From assembly GCA_049306095.1 (NCBI GenBank), contig JBAQPU010000022.1, forward strand, positions 124,001 through 188,000: a stretch of DNA of 64,000 nucleotides, given 5' to 3'. The first letter of the stretch is position 1. Each line of letters opens with the position of its first letter. Shown here piece by piece: positions 24,987 through 33,736 of the stretch. A program made the translations under genes and the position numbers. The stretch comes from UBA2336 sp049306095. GTDB lineage: Bacteria; Bacteroidota; Bacteroidia; Cytophagales; Cyclobacteriaceae. The notes below the pieces were generated by a model. It had not been told where the DNA came from, made no database searches, and saw nothing but the letters and a program-made list of their open reading frames with translations.

Positions 24987-26097
24987 GGGAAAAGGTATAA
25001 AATACGTTTCGTTCCTTTAAATAATCAATAATGAAGTTGAAATTAGGTTCTTCTTCACCTAAATACTCTGGCGGACAAATTCCCTTACGGGTGAACTTCC
25101 CATCACTCACCAGGTGTACGGCAGCAGTGCAGGTATAACCGGTTGTTCGAGCCATCGACAAGGTTCCGTTAGTGGTTCTATCCAGCAGGTTGTATTGATA
25201 GGTTTTTTGTTTTCCGTTCTCCTCTCCAGTCATGCGAATACGCATGACCGTAAATTCTTCTTCATCGGGCTTTAATTTCCATTTTGGAAAGAGAAGTTTG
25301 GCAGTAACATCAATAGGCCTGATTGTTTGCCCTTTTACTTCGACTTCATCGTAAGAGAAAAAACCAGCTTCACGCAATACGCGGAGGTATTCGATACAAC
25401 CGGGGTAGCGCAGGGTTTTTTCAATCATGTTAGGAATGTTGGGCATGGTTTTGATCAACGAACGAAGGCCATCTGAGTTCCATGACTCCAATGTACCTAC
25501 GCCATCAAAATGAATGAGCTCCGGATCGGATAATGCTTCCTTAATAACAACCGTATTGTTTTGTACATAGCGTGCAGGGCGAACATATTCTTCGATAACG
25601 TCAATAGGCGAGAATACAGCTTTGTATTCGAATGGCCATTCGCGCACCATTGGTAAACCGCCCACTAAGCACTCATACGAATCAATTTTCATTCGCTTAT
25701 TATGGTAACCAAGAATGATATTCCCCATACCGGGCGCCACACCGCAGTCGGTTACAATGGTTACATTATTTTTTTTGGAGAGATCATCAAGCAGAAACGG
25801 ATCTTCCGGAAAGAAGGAAATATCCACCATATTTTTTCCGGCTTCAATAACGGTTTTAGCGGTTTGGAAGCCCATGAATCCAGGCACTGCGCCTACCACC
25901 AGATCGAATGGCTGAAGGGCTGATGTTAGTGATGTAAGATTGGAGAAATCAATTTTTTGAGTTTTAATACCGTGTTGTTCAACAGCCTTCAGCGCCTCCT
26001 CGTTCAGGTCAGCCGATGTAACATCAAAATGTTTGGCAAGGTCAATGGCCATGGCCTTTCCCACTAAGCCGGCACCCAGAATAATAACTTTTTTCAT
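24979..26097 (-). CDS. Saccharopine dehydrogenase-like oxidoreductase
   Basis: About 372 residues from the ATG at 26097. Rossmann start MKKVIILGAGLVGKAMAIDLAKHFDVTSADLN, then the saccharopine-dehydrogenase/LYS9 body (ISFFPEDPFLLDDLSKKNNVTIVTDCGVAPGMGN). Members oxidise saccharopine or related amino-acid conjugates with NAD(P); the exact substrate is not clear. The frame runs open to 26166 but the extra 23 residues are not family-like and would overlap the divergent gene at 26165. Confidence 0.87.
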   Translation of the reverse strand: MKKVIILGAGLVGKAMAIDLAKHFDVTSADLNEEALKAVEQHGIKTQKIDFSNLTSLTSALQPFDLVVGAVPGFMGFQTAKTVIEAGKNMVDISFFPEDPFLLDDLSKKNNVTIVTDCGVAPGMGNIILGYHNKRMKIDSYECLVGGLPMVREWPFEYKAVFSPIDVIEEYVRPARYVQNNTVVIKEALSDPELIHFDGVGTLESWNSDGLRSLIKTMPNIPNMIEKTLRYPGCIEYLRVLREAGFFSYDEVEVKGQTIRPIDVTAKLLFPKWKLKPDEEEFTVMRIRMTGEENGKQKTYQYNLLDRTTNGTLSMARTTGYTCTAAVHLVSDGKFTRKGICPPEYLGEEEPNFNFIIDYLKERNVFYTFSHD

Positions 26098-26164
26098 TTT
26101 ACAAGTATAGGCAGCACCCTTCGGGTTTTCAATTTTTGATTTAACTTTCCATAAACAAGGCATC

Positions 26165-26677
26165 ATGTTAAACCCCGAAGAAGTTCTAAAAAAAGCACAA
26201 ACGTCTGCTTTCTACAGGTGGATTTTAAACTGGTCGTTAAACAGAATGGTTCCGTTTAACCGCCCGCATGGTTTTGAAATTGTGGAGGTTGGTGAATTTA
26301 AACTTAAAACACGTCTTCCTTACAGGAAGAGTAACTTCAATCATATTCGGGGATTACATGCGTGCAGTTTGGCAACCATTTCAGAGTTTACCACTGGCTT
26401 TTTGCTGATCAGCAACCTCGACATGAAAAAATATCGCATGATTATGCAGCGGATTGAAATGGATTATCATTACCAGGGAAAGATGGATGCGCTTGCCGAA
26501 TTTGTTATTTCTAAAGAGTGGCTGGAAGAAAAATTCATAAAACCGTTACAAACACAGGAGGCGGTTGTGGTTCCATGCGAGGTAAAAATTCACGATGTCA
26601 AAGGCAACCACCTGACTACCGGAAAAGTATTTTGGCAGATTAAAGAATGGAGCCAGGTTAAGACCAAAGTAGCGTAA
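26165..26677 (+). CDS. DUF4442 hotdog-fold protein
   Basis: 170 residues. RGLHACSLATISEFTTGFLLISNL is the hotdog-helix segment, and the overall plan (SLNRMVPFNRPHGFEIVEVGEFKLKTRLPYRKSNFN) matches DUF4442, a branch of thioesterase-like hotdog proteins. Acyl-CoA or acyl-carrier hydrolysis is plausible but not shown. It is divergent from the saccharopine dehydrogenase-like gene (67-bp gap) and 46 nt before the Mpo1-like gene. Confidence 0.82.
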   Translation: MLNPEEVLKKAQTSAFYRWILNWSLNRMVPFNRPHGFEIVEVGEFKLKTRLPYRKSNFNHIRGLHACSLATISEFTTGFLLISNLDMKKYRMIMQRIEMDYHYQGKMDALAEFVISKEWLEEKFIKPLQTQEAVVVPCEVKIHDVKGNHLTTGKVFWQIKEWSQVKTKVA

Positions 26678-26723
26678 ATAGAAGTCCTAAATAATCATTA
26701 ATTTCAAACACTGAACTACCGAC

Positions 26724-27203
26724 ATGAGACGAATTGATGCCCTGCTTGCTGAATATGGTGATAGCCACCAGAACGAAACCAATAAAGCGATTCACTGGAT
26801 TTGCGTACCGCTGATTTTTTTTAGTGTGGTAGGAATGGTTGCCTCTATTCCATCGGGCATGGTTCAATCGTTTATGGGAGAAGGAAACCCCTACGCAAAC
26901 TGGGCAACCATAGCGTTGATACTGGTGATTATATATTATGTGTCCTTGTCCATTTGGCTGGCCGTTGGAATGGCAGTTTTTTCATTGTTGTGCCTTATGA
27001 CGATTAACTTTATCGTTCAACTGAGCGAAACGCCACTTTGGGTAATCTGCATTATTGTTTTTACACTGGCATGGATCGGTCAGTTTTATGGGCATAAAGT
27101 GGAGGGTAAAAAACCTTCTTTCTTTAAAGACCTGCAATTTCTACTCATCGGTCCTGCGTGGCTGATGCATTTTGTTTACAAAAAAATGGGAATCCCGTAT
27201 TGA
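26724..27203 (+). CDS. Mpo1-like (DUF962) membrane protein
   Basis: 159 residues: MRRIDALLAEYGDSHQNETNKAIHWICVPLIFFSVVGM then further membrane helices and IGQFYGHKVEGKKPSFFKDLQFLLIGPAWLMHFVYKK. The HxxxxNKxIHxICVP and GHxxxEGxxPS...GPxWL patterns belong to the Mpo1/YGL010w family, in which yeast Mpo1 is an Fe-dependent dioxygenase acting on 2-hydroxy fatty acids; the histidines shown are the likely metal ligands. Lipid alpha-oxidation is inferred by homology. Its stop overlaps the next gene's start. Confidence 0.88.
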   Translation: MRRIDALLAEYGDSHQNETNKAIHWICVPLIFFSVVGMVASIPSGMVQSFMGEGNPYANWATIALILVIIYYVSLSIWLAVGMAVFSLLCLMTINFIVQLSETPLWVICIIVFTLAWIGQFYGHKVEGKKPSFFKDLQFLLIGPAWLMHFVYKKMGIPY

Positions 27204-28132
27204 TTGATTACACATTTCAGGAAGGAGTACCCGAAGGATTTACCTTCGATTTTGAAGTTGGTATTTTCCATGACCCCAGGCACCTGTTATTGCAATCTCC
27301 TTCAGGTTGGTATACCTTTTCTTTAACTGATTATCCTAGACGGTTGGTGGTCGGAATGATTCATGTTCACATTCAAGACGATAAGGCCATAAGTCCTTAC
27401 CGAAGTCCGTATGGATCCTTTCTTTTTTCTGAAACAATTTCAGAGAAACAGGTGATAGATTTTGTTAAGAAAGTGGAGGCGAAACTTCTGGATAAACAGG
27501 TTTGTAGTTTCGAACTTAAAAACAGGCCTGGAGCCTATTCAAAGAAGACAGACTTACTGGAAGAAGTGTTGCATAAGTTGAACTATCAGCACCTGGAAGA
27601 AATCAGTTCCGTTATTTCGGTCGATCAACGAAACTATGTTGAATTATTACACCGGTCGAAGAGAGCACGGTTGAAGAAATGTCATGATTTAGGTTTGCAT
27701 TTTTTACAACTGCCATCGCAGGATTTTGAAAGTGTGTATTCTTTTTTGAAAAGGTGCCGTGAAGAAAAGGGTTATTCATTAAGCATGTCACTTTCCGATT
27801 TAAAGCACGTTTTGGATATTTTTCCTGAAGCGCTTAATCTGCATGTTGTGAAGCATGAAGAGAGGTTTGTTTCGGCCTGTATTTCCATTCGGGTAGAGCG
27901 CGGAATGTTGTATACATTCTATTACGACCATACGCAGGCATTTGATGAGGTTAGCCCGGTGGTTATGCTTATGGAAGGAATGTTTCAGTTTTGCCAGAAG
28001 CAGAAAATAGGCCTGCTGGATTTAGGGACTTCTCATGTGGACGGAAAACTTTCTCAATCCTTGCTGGATTTTAAACGCTCGTTGGGCGCGCTGCCATCGG
28101 CAAAGCGTACTTTTGTTAAAAACTTGTCGTGA
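27200..28132 (+). CDS. GNAT/FemAB-like acyltransferase, possibly cell-envelope related
   Basis: About 311 residues. The C-terminal half has the GNAT/FemAB look (VSACISIRVERGMLYTFYYDHTQAFDEVSPVVMLMEGM, then LLDLGTSHVDGKLSQSLLDFKRSLGA), as in polysaccharide-biosynthesis acyltransferases. I place the start at TTG 27200, which overlaps the previous stop (TTGA); an ATG at 27158 in the same frame would overlap the Mpo1-like gene by 46 nt. Its end overlaps the next glycosyltransferase by 4 nt, suggesting a joint surface-glycan role. Confidence 0.7.
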   Translation: MIDYTFQEGVPEGFTFDFEVGIFHDPRHLLLQSPSGWYTFSLTDYPRRLVVGMIHVHIQDDKAISPYRSPYGSFLFSETISEKQVIDFVKKVEAKLLDKQVCSFELKNRPGAYSKKTDLLEEVLHKLNYQHLEEISSVISVDQRNYVELLHRSKRARLKKCHDLGLHFLQLPSQDFESVYSFLKRCREEKGYSLSMSLSDLKHVLDIFPEALNLHVVKHEERFVSACISIRVERGMLYTFYYDHTQAFDEVSPVVMLMEGMFQFCQKQKIGLLDLGTSHVDGKLSQSLLDFKRSLGALPSAKRTFVKNLS

Positions 28133-28995
28133 TGCAGTCGCCTCTTGTCACCGTGATTTGTTTGTGTTACAACCACGGCCGGTTTGTGGGAGCGGCTATT
28201 GAATCGGCTCTCAATCAAACCTATCCGCATGTTCAGTTGATTGTGGTGGATGATGCCAGTTCGGATAACAGCGTTGAAGTAATTGAAGCGATCGTTAAGA
28301 AAAACCCTGCAATCGAGTTTCTGTCATTAAAAAATAATATTGGGAATTGCAGGGCTTTTAATGCAGGGCTCGCAAAATCGAAGGGCGAATATGTGATTGA
28401 TCTGGCGGCCGATGATGTATTGCTGCCGCATCGGATTGAAATGGGGGTAAAGGTGTTGCGCGAGGCCGGTAAAAATTTTGGTGTTCATTTTTCAGATGCT
28501 GAACTGATTTCAGCTACGGGTGAAACGATTGGGCTGCATTCCGATCAGTTCCCTCATCACAGCATTCCGCAAGGTGATATTTACAAGGAGTTAATAGGCC
28601 GGTATTTTATTTGCCCGCCCAGCATGATGTTCACCCGCGAGGGGATGGATGCGTTGGGTGGTTATGATGAAACGCTTTTGTATGAAGATTTTGATTTTTG
28701 GATTCGGTCATCCCGAAAATTCAAATATGTATATACCGCGCAGGCGTTAATAAAGAAACGGATAACCGGCAAAGCGCTGAGTGATCAACAATTCAAAGTT
28801 TTTAGCAGGCACTCTGAAACAACATTCAGGGTATGTGAAAAAATTATGAAGCTGAATGCGACTGAAGCGGAGCGACAGGCGTTGTCGGGCAGAATTCGTT
28901 ACGAAATAAAGCTTAATTTAAGACTGCTGAATTTCAAAATGGTATCGAGGTACTTGAAGTTGTTATTGAAGAATAGCCGCTTACGGTATTCCTGA
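28129..28995 (+). CDS. Family 2 glycosyltransferase
   Basis: 288 residues, GT-A fold. PLVTVICLCYNHGRFVGAAIESALNQTYPHVQLIVVDDASSDNS is the nucleotide-sugar binding start, DLAADDVLLPHRI carries the DxD-like metal motif and LYEDFDFWIR the catalytic region (ED). It transfers a sugar from a nucleotide donor, likely to a surface glycan; donor and acceptor are unknown. Coupled by a 4-nt overlap to the GNAT-like gene. It ends directly against the convergent rsgA stop. Confidence 0.9.
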   Translation: MMQSPLVTVICLCYNHGRFVGAAIESALNQTYPHVQLIVVDDASSDNSVEVIEAIVKKNPAIEFLSLKNNIGNCRAFNAGLAKSKGEYVIDLAADDVLLPHRIEMGVKVLREAGKNFGVHFSDAELISATGETIGLHSDQFPHHSIPQGDIYKELIGRYFICPPSMMFTREGMDALGGYDETLLYEDFDFWIRSSRKFKYVYTAQALIKKRITGKALSDQQFKVFSRHSETTFRVCEKIMKLNATEAERQALSGRIRYEIKLNLRLLNFKMVSRYLKLLLKNSRLRYS

Positions 28996-29907
28996 TTATT
29001 TTCGATTATCTTCACCCATGGCCATGCTCACATAACTTTCATACCGGCTCAGGGCAATCGTACCTGCTTTTACTGCGTCCAACACAGCACATTTCGGTTC
29101 GTTGATATGAACGCAACTGGAACCGAATTTGCAATGGAGACGTACGTCACGCATTTCAGGAAAGTAATCCGATAGTTCTTCCCTGCTCATATCCATCAGT
29201 CCAAACTCTTTAATCCCCGGTGTGTCAATAATAAACGTGTCAATATCCAATTGGAACATTTCTGCAAACGTGGTAGTGTGTGTTCCTTTTTCAGAATAAT
29301 CTGAAATGGCGCTTGTCTTCTGACCGATTTCGGGAGCAATCGTATTGAGCAGGGTTGACTTCCCAACACCCGAATGGCCGGCCAAAAGGGTTATTTTTCC
29401 ACTCAACAAATTTCTGATTTCCGAAACATCATCCGTTAGGGCGGAGGTTTCGATGCAGCGAACTCCAATGGATTGATAGACTTGCATTAATTTCCGTTGT
29501 TCTTCCAGGGTATTGTTGTCGAGCAAATCTTTTTTATTGAAAATAATTACTTGTGGAATACGAAACGATTCAGCAGCTACCAAAAACCGATCGATAAAAC
29601 CAAGCGATGTTCGGGGCAGGATAAGTGTTGCAACCACTATAGCCTGATTAATATTGGCGGCAATCACGTGGGCATGGCCCGTCTTTTTTACCGATTGTCG
29701 TACAATGTAATTTTCACGAGGCAGGATTTCATGAATAACCCCTTCGCTATTTTCCAGGTCAAACGAAACGTGGTCTCCAACAGCAATGGGATTTGTTTCT
29801 TTTATTCCTTCCAGTCTGATTTTACCACGCACACGGCAGGGAATGACTTTGCCTTCCGATAAAACTTCGTACCACGAGCCGGTGGAGCGCATCACTAATC
29901 CTTCCAT
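28996..29907 (-). CDS. rsgA: Ribosome small-subunit-dependent GTPase A
   Basis: 303 residues. An N-terminal OB fold (1-70), then a circularly permuted GTPase: G4 NKKD at 124-127 and G5 TSA at 154-156 come before the P-loop GHSGVGKS at 177-184 and DTPG at 228-231. The C-terminal zinc site is Cys259, Cys265, His267 and Cys273. RsgA helps late 30S maturation. It is convergent with the glycosyltransferase. Confidence 0.95.
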   Translation of the reverse strand: MEGLVMRSTGSWYEVLSEGKVIPCRVRGKIRLEGIKETNPIAVGDHVSFDLENSEGVIHEILPRENYIVRQSVKKTGHAHVIAANINQAIVVATLILPRTSLGFIDRFLVAAESFRIPQVIIFNKKDLLDNNTLEEQRKLMQVYQSIGVRCIETSALTDDVSEIRNLLSGKITLLAGHSGVGKSTLLNTIAPEIGQKTSAISDYSEKGTHTTTFAEMFQLDIDTFIIDTPGIKEFGLMDMSREELSDYFPEMRDVRLHCKFGSSCVHINEPKCAVLDAVKAGTIALSRYESYVSMAMGEDNRK

Positions 29908-30024
29908 ACGTTAATATTACGGATTGCCGGGCAATAATTTGCGGCAGATACTATTGCCCTGATTTATTTGCTTACTTGAAAAGAGATTGAGTTAGAACAA
30001 ATGAAGGACAAGGTAATGCCAGGT

Positions 30025-30735
30025 TTATAAAGAGGTTAAAAAAGAATATTTAGTACTGCAAATTAACAAGGTTTTCTTTGCCCCTGAATAGACTTTTTCA
30101 TGGAACGGGATCTCCTTTTGGGAGAGTGTCTTACGTATATGCTTGGCAGTTTCCCTTTCACCCGTTCTCTCATAATCGTCAAGTATCAAGATAAAATCAT
30201 CAGCTATAAAGTTGTGTTCAATTATATCAATAATTTGATGTCGTGAATAATGTTTGCTTCCCCAAGGCCCATCAATAATAATTAAATTAAACAAGGCTTT
30301 CGGTAAGGTAGCGATTAAGTCTTTATACACATTAACCTTATGCCCCTCTATAGCAATTTGTTCAATTGGAAGTAAAATTGCTTCAGCCGAAATGTCATAG
30401 ACTTGATTAGAAAAAAAATTGAGCCAGTTTTTATCTTGCTCTATAATGGTCAACAAAATTCCTTCATTAGCCTTTTTATATTGATACGCCATTTTTGTAC
30501 TCTCTCCAAGCCCCAGTTCTAAAATATTCTTAGGCTTTACTTCATTATAAATCCGGTATAGTATATAAAGCATAGGGTAACCAGCGGCCCATCTTCCCGG
30601 GTTAAAGGATTTATTTTTGAGCCACGCAGAATCGGTAATGGCACTATTGAAAATAGAAGCCCAATTAAGTTCTTTAAGGATTCTTCTATTTTTTTTATAT
30701 GGAATTTTATAAAATAAACGGTCAAAAAAACTCAT
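30025..30735 (-). CDS. Methyltransferase-fold protein, AT-rich, unknown substrate
   Basis: 236 residues. NILELGLGESTKMAYQYKKAN is a SAM-binding motif I-like segment, FNLIIIDGPWGSKHYSRHQII corresponds to motif IV and FILILDDYERTGERETAKHI follows, as in class I methyltransferases acting on glycans or small molecules. Base composition is visibly more AT-rich than flanking genes, with AT-rich non-coding DNA on both sides, suggesting acquisition. It neighbours the Stealth block and may modify the same glycan; that is inference. Confidence 0.65.
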   Translation of the reverse strand: MSFFDRLFYKIPYKKNRRILKELNWASIFNSAITDSAWLKNKSFNPGRWAAGYPMLYILYRIYNEVKPKNILELGLGESTKMAYQYKKANEGILLTIIEQDKNWLNFFSNQVYDISAEAILLPIEQIAIEGHKVNVYKDLIATLPKALFNLIIIDGPWGSKHYSRHQIIDIIEHNFIADDFILILDDYERTGERETAKHIRKTLSQKEIPFHEKVYSGAKKTLLICSTKYSFLTSL

Positions 30736-30919
30736 AGGTTAAACATTTAAAGTATACAAAGGAGGGGGTATAGAGCAAAAGGTGATTGCGAACAGTATAT
30801 GTTGTCAAAAGGTTAGTTTCAAATACAGGCAACAAATATAAAGAATTACATTTGTCCATGTTTTAAAATTTATATGTGTTGCGAATAGGAAATTAAGATA
30901 ACAAATAAATTCGTTTTAT

Positions 30920-31870
30920 ATGAATGATAAGACAGCAGAAGTCGATTTGGTATATCTCTGGGTGGACGGGAATGATCCCAAGTGGCAGGAAAAGAAGCGA
31001 GCATTCACTGGCATGGTGAGTGATACTTCTGAACAAAATAACATTGGGCGCTATGTGAGTTATGATGAATTAAAGTATTCGTTGCGTTCGGCTGAACGAT
31101 ATGCTCCCTGGATCCGGAAGATTTTTATTGTTACGGATGATCAAAAACCACATTGGCTCGACACAACAAATTCAAAAGTTCAGCTTGTAGATCATCGTGA
31201 AATTATGCCGGCTAAAATTTTGCCGTGTTTCAATTCAAGTGTGATCGAGTATTTCTTGCATAAGATTCCGGGCTTGTCAGAGCATTTTCTGTTCTCTAAC
31301 GATGACATGTTTTTTAATGCCGACTTAACACCAGACTTTTTCTTTGCTCAAGACGGATTTCCAATTGTCCGGTTAAAAAGAAAGCCTTTGGGGAAATGGC
31401 ATTACCGGCTAAAGCAATTGGTGGGAAAAAAGTTAGGTCAATACAACAGAATGGTAGTGGATTCATCGCTGAGGGTCGAAAAAATGTTCGGCAAATATTA
31501 TCCGGGCGTTCCTCATCACACAACAGATGCGTATTTAAAATCCGATTATCGTATTGCTGTAGAGGAAATCTTCGTGGAGGAAGTTAAGAAATCGCAACCG
31601 CATCGGATTCGGACATACGGTGATTTGCACAGGTCAGCGTTTGCCTACTATATCCTGGCAATCGGGCACGGGCATTTAAAATATGTGGGAAGAAATGAGT
31701 CGATACGGTTGCTCACACATAAGCGTAATTTGCTCACCTATATTAACCGATACCAACCTAAACTGTTCTGTCTGAACGACAGTCAGCGTGTAACCGATGA
31801 GCACAGACAAAAGGTTAAACCCTTTTTGGAATCACTTTTCCCGGTAAAATCGGCCTTCGAGAAGCGTTAG
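30920..31870 (+). CDS. Stealth-family capsular phosphotransferase, copy 1
   Basis: 316 residues with all four Stealth regions: CR1 EVDLVYLWVDGNDPKW, CR2 from RYVSYDELKYSLRSAERYAPWIRKIFIVTDDQKP to HFLFSNDDMFF, CR3 in HHTTDAYLKSDYRIAVEE and GDLHRSAFAYY, CR4 FCLNDSQ. Stealth enzymes transfer sugar-1-phosphate units to build phosphodiester-linked capsule glycans such as those of meningococci. No signal peptide, so it acts in the cytoplasm. It is followed after 38 nt by a close paralog, suggesting tandem duplication. Confidence 0.92.
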   Translation: MNDKTAEVDLVYLWVDGNDPKWQEKKRAFTGMVSDTSEQNNIGRYVSYDELKYSLRSAERYAPWIRKIFIVTDDQKPHWLDTTNSKVQLVDHREIMPAKILPCFNSSVIEYFLHKIPGLSEHFLFSNDDMFFNADLTPDFFFAQDGFPIVRLKRKPLGKWHYRLKQLVGKKLGQYNRMVVDSSLRVEKMFGKYYPGVPHHTTDAYLKSDYRIAVEEIFVEEVKKSQPHRIRTYGDLHRSAFAYYILAIGHGHLKYVGRNESIRLLTHKRNLLTYINRYQPKLFCLNDSQRVTDEHRQKVKPFLESLFPVKSAFEKR

Positions 31871-31908
31871 TAGTTCAAAAAATCTAATAAATATTCGATA
31901 AGTTTAGG

Positions 31909-32859
31909 ATGATGAATAACCAAAACATGGACATTGACCTTGTCTATATGTGGGTAGATGGCAACGACCCGAAATGGCAGGAGAAGAAAAGGATTTTTAC
32001 TGGTAAGGTCAGCGATAATTCTGAAGAAAATAATATTGGCAGGTACCTTAGTCACGATGAACTGAAATATTCACTCCGCTCTGCAGAAAAGTATGCACCC
32101 TGGATTCGGAAGATTTTTATTGTAACGGATGATCAAAAGCCTGAGTGGTTAGATATCAGCCACCCGAAGATTCAATTGGTAGATCATAATGAAATTATAC
32201 CGAATGAAGTGTTACCATGCTTCAACGCAAGTGTAATTGAATATTTTCTTTATAAGATACCGGGGTTGTCAGAACGTTTTTTGCTGGCTAACGATGATAC
32301 GTTTTTCAATACGGATGTTACCCCCGATTTCTTTTATAAAAAGGATGGTTTTCCTGTGGTGAGGTTAAAACGAAAGCCATTAGGAAAATGGCATTTTCGC
32401 CTGCGGGCATGGAGAGGAAAAGAAAAAGGCCAGTACAGTGCAATGGTTCATCAAGGGTCGCTAACCGTAGAAAAGCAATTTGGAAAGTTTTACGCAGGGG
32501 TTCCGCATCATAATATTGATGCTTATTTGAAAGCCGATTACCAAAAGGCAGTTGAAGAAATTTTCTGTGATCAGGTAAAAAAATCGCAATCCAATAGAAT
32601 AAGGTCTGTCGGGGATATGCACCGATCTGCATTTTCATACTATGCGCTTGCCATAGGTCATGCTCACTTGAAATATGTGAGTAGAAGCGAATCAATCAGA
32701 ATTCTTATTTATCGGCATGATTTTCTGGAGTATATCAATCGGTATAAGCCTGCATTATTTTGCCTGAACGATAATCAGGAATTGACCCAACAGCATCGAG
32801 AAACCATTGACCCGTTACTGAGCCGCCTGTTTCCTGTTAAATCATCTTTTGAAAAGTAG
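31909..32859 (+). CDS. Stealth-family capsular phosphotransferase, copy 2
   Basis: 316 residues, the same length as copy 1 and colinear with it: DIDLVYMWVDGNDPKW (CR1), RYLSHDELKYSLRSAEKY and LLANDDTFFN (CR2), HHNIDAYLKADYQKAVEE and GDMHRSAFSYY (CR3), FCLNDNQ (CR4). The close likeness along the whole length shows a tandem duplication, while differing loops suggest different donors or acceptors. The end overlaps the convergent glycosyltransferase by 23 nt. Confidence 0.92.
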   Translation: MMNNQNMDIDLVYMWVDGNDPKWQEKKRIFTGKVSDNSEENNIGRYLSHDELKYSLRSAEKYAPWIRKIFIVTDDQKPEWLDISHPKIQLVDHNEIIPNEVLPCFNASVIEYFLYKIPGLSERFLLANDDTFFNTDVTPDFFYKKDGFPVVRLKRKPLGKWHFRLRAWRGKEKGQYSAMVHQGSLTVEKQFGKFYAGVPHHNIDAYLKADYQKAVEEIFCDQVKKSQSNRIRSVGDMHRSAFSYYALAIGHAHLKYVSRSESIRILIYRHDFLEYINRYKPALFCLNDNQELTQQHRETIDPLLSRLFPVKSSFEK

Positions 32860-33724
32860 GAATTGGTTTCATTTGAAGAATGCGCAACCCCAGGAGATAC
32901 CATCGCACCCGGCCCGTATTATAAACTCGTTTTGTTAGTACAGGCAGTTTGCCAAAAAGTGTATAGTGATAAATTGCATATTGTGGCGCACCAATCGTTT
33001 TAATCTGGTGTTCTTTTGCAAACTTTCTACAAAACTCGTTCGCCATGGCAATGCTTCGTTCTCGTATTTGCTTTCTCTCCCTCGACACCGAAGTAACCAG
33101 TGAATTACTTCGCTCCTTGTAAAAGTAAATTGCTCCGGGAACCGAAATAATCTTGTTAGAAAAATACACTGCCTGTATCGTAAATGCTTTGTCTTGCGCA
33201 TTCCTTAAATGCACATCAAACAACAATTTATTTTCCCGTAAAAAAGAAAGCCTGTATAAATACTTCCAAACGTTTCCCTGGTGGAAGACATTGCCGAATA
33301 CCATCTTATCCTCTGTATTCACATACAGAAATTTTTCAGTAACAATGGTTGTGAATGAAGGTAATCGCTCGTGAATATATCCGGAGCAGGCCATATCGGC
33401 ATCGACTGATAGAATGGTTCTTAACATCCTTTCATAAAAATCGAGATTGATTAAATCATCGGCATCCATAAAATGGAGGTAATCGCCCGTGGCTGCGATC
33501 ATTCCCGCATTTCGCGCTGCCGCTGCTCCCTGATTCGCTTGTTGTATAAGTTTTACAGGGTAACGCTGCGCTACTTGTACCGTGTTATCGGTAGAGCCAT
33601 CATCAACAACAATAATCTCCAGGTTCTTGTAAGTCTGAGACAAAATAATCTCTAAGCATTGACTTAAAAATAATGATACGTTATACGTAGGGATAACTAC
33701 AGATATAGTATGTTTCATTTCCAT
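32837..33724 (-). CDS. Family 2 glycosyltransferase
   Basis: 295 residues, GT-A: TISVVIPTYNVSLFLSQCLEIILSQTYKNLEIIVVDDGSTDNT, then QGAAAARNAGMIAATGDYLHFMDADDLINLDFYERM, which carries the DADD metal motif. Likely adds a sugar to the Stealth-dependent surface glycan. It lies 12 nt downstream of the third Stealth gene on the same strand, so those two form a pair. It overlaps convergently with Stealth copy 2. Confidence 0.9.
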   Translation of the reverse strand: MEMKHTISVVIPTYNVSLFLSQCLEIILSQTYKNLEIIVVDDGSTDNTVQVAQRYPVKLIQQANQGAAAARNAGMIAATGDYLHFMDADDLINLDFYERMLRTILSVDADMACSGYIHERLPSFTTIVTEKFLYVNTEDKMVFGNVFHQGNVWKYLYRLSFLRENKLLFDVHLRNAQDKAFTIQAVYFSNKIISVPGAIYFYKERSNSLVTSVSRERKQIRERSIAMANEFCRKFAKEHQIKTIGAPQYAIYHYTLFGKLPVLTKRVYNTGRVRWYLLGLRILQMKPIPTFQKMI

Positions 33725-33736
33725 GCGTGGATGAAT

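Noticed and set aside
26098..26166. Longer N-terminus of the saccharopine dehydrogenase-like protein
   Set aside because: The Rossmann fold begins at MKKVIIL; upstream residues would overlap the start of the DUF4442 gene.
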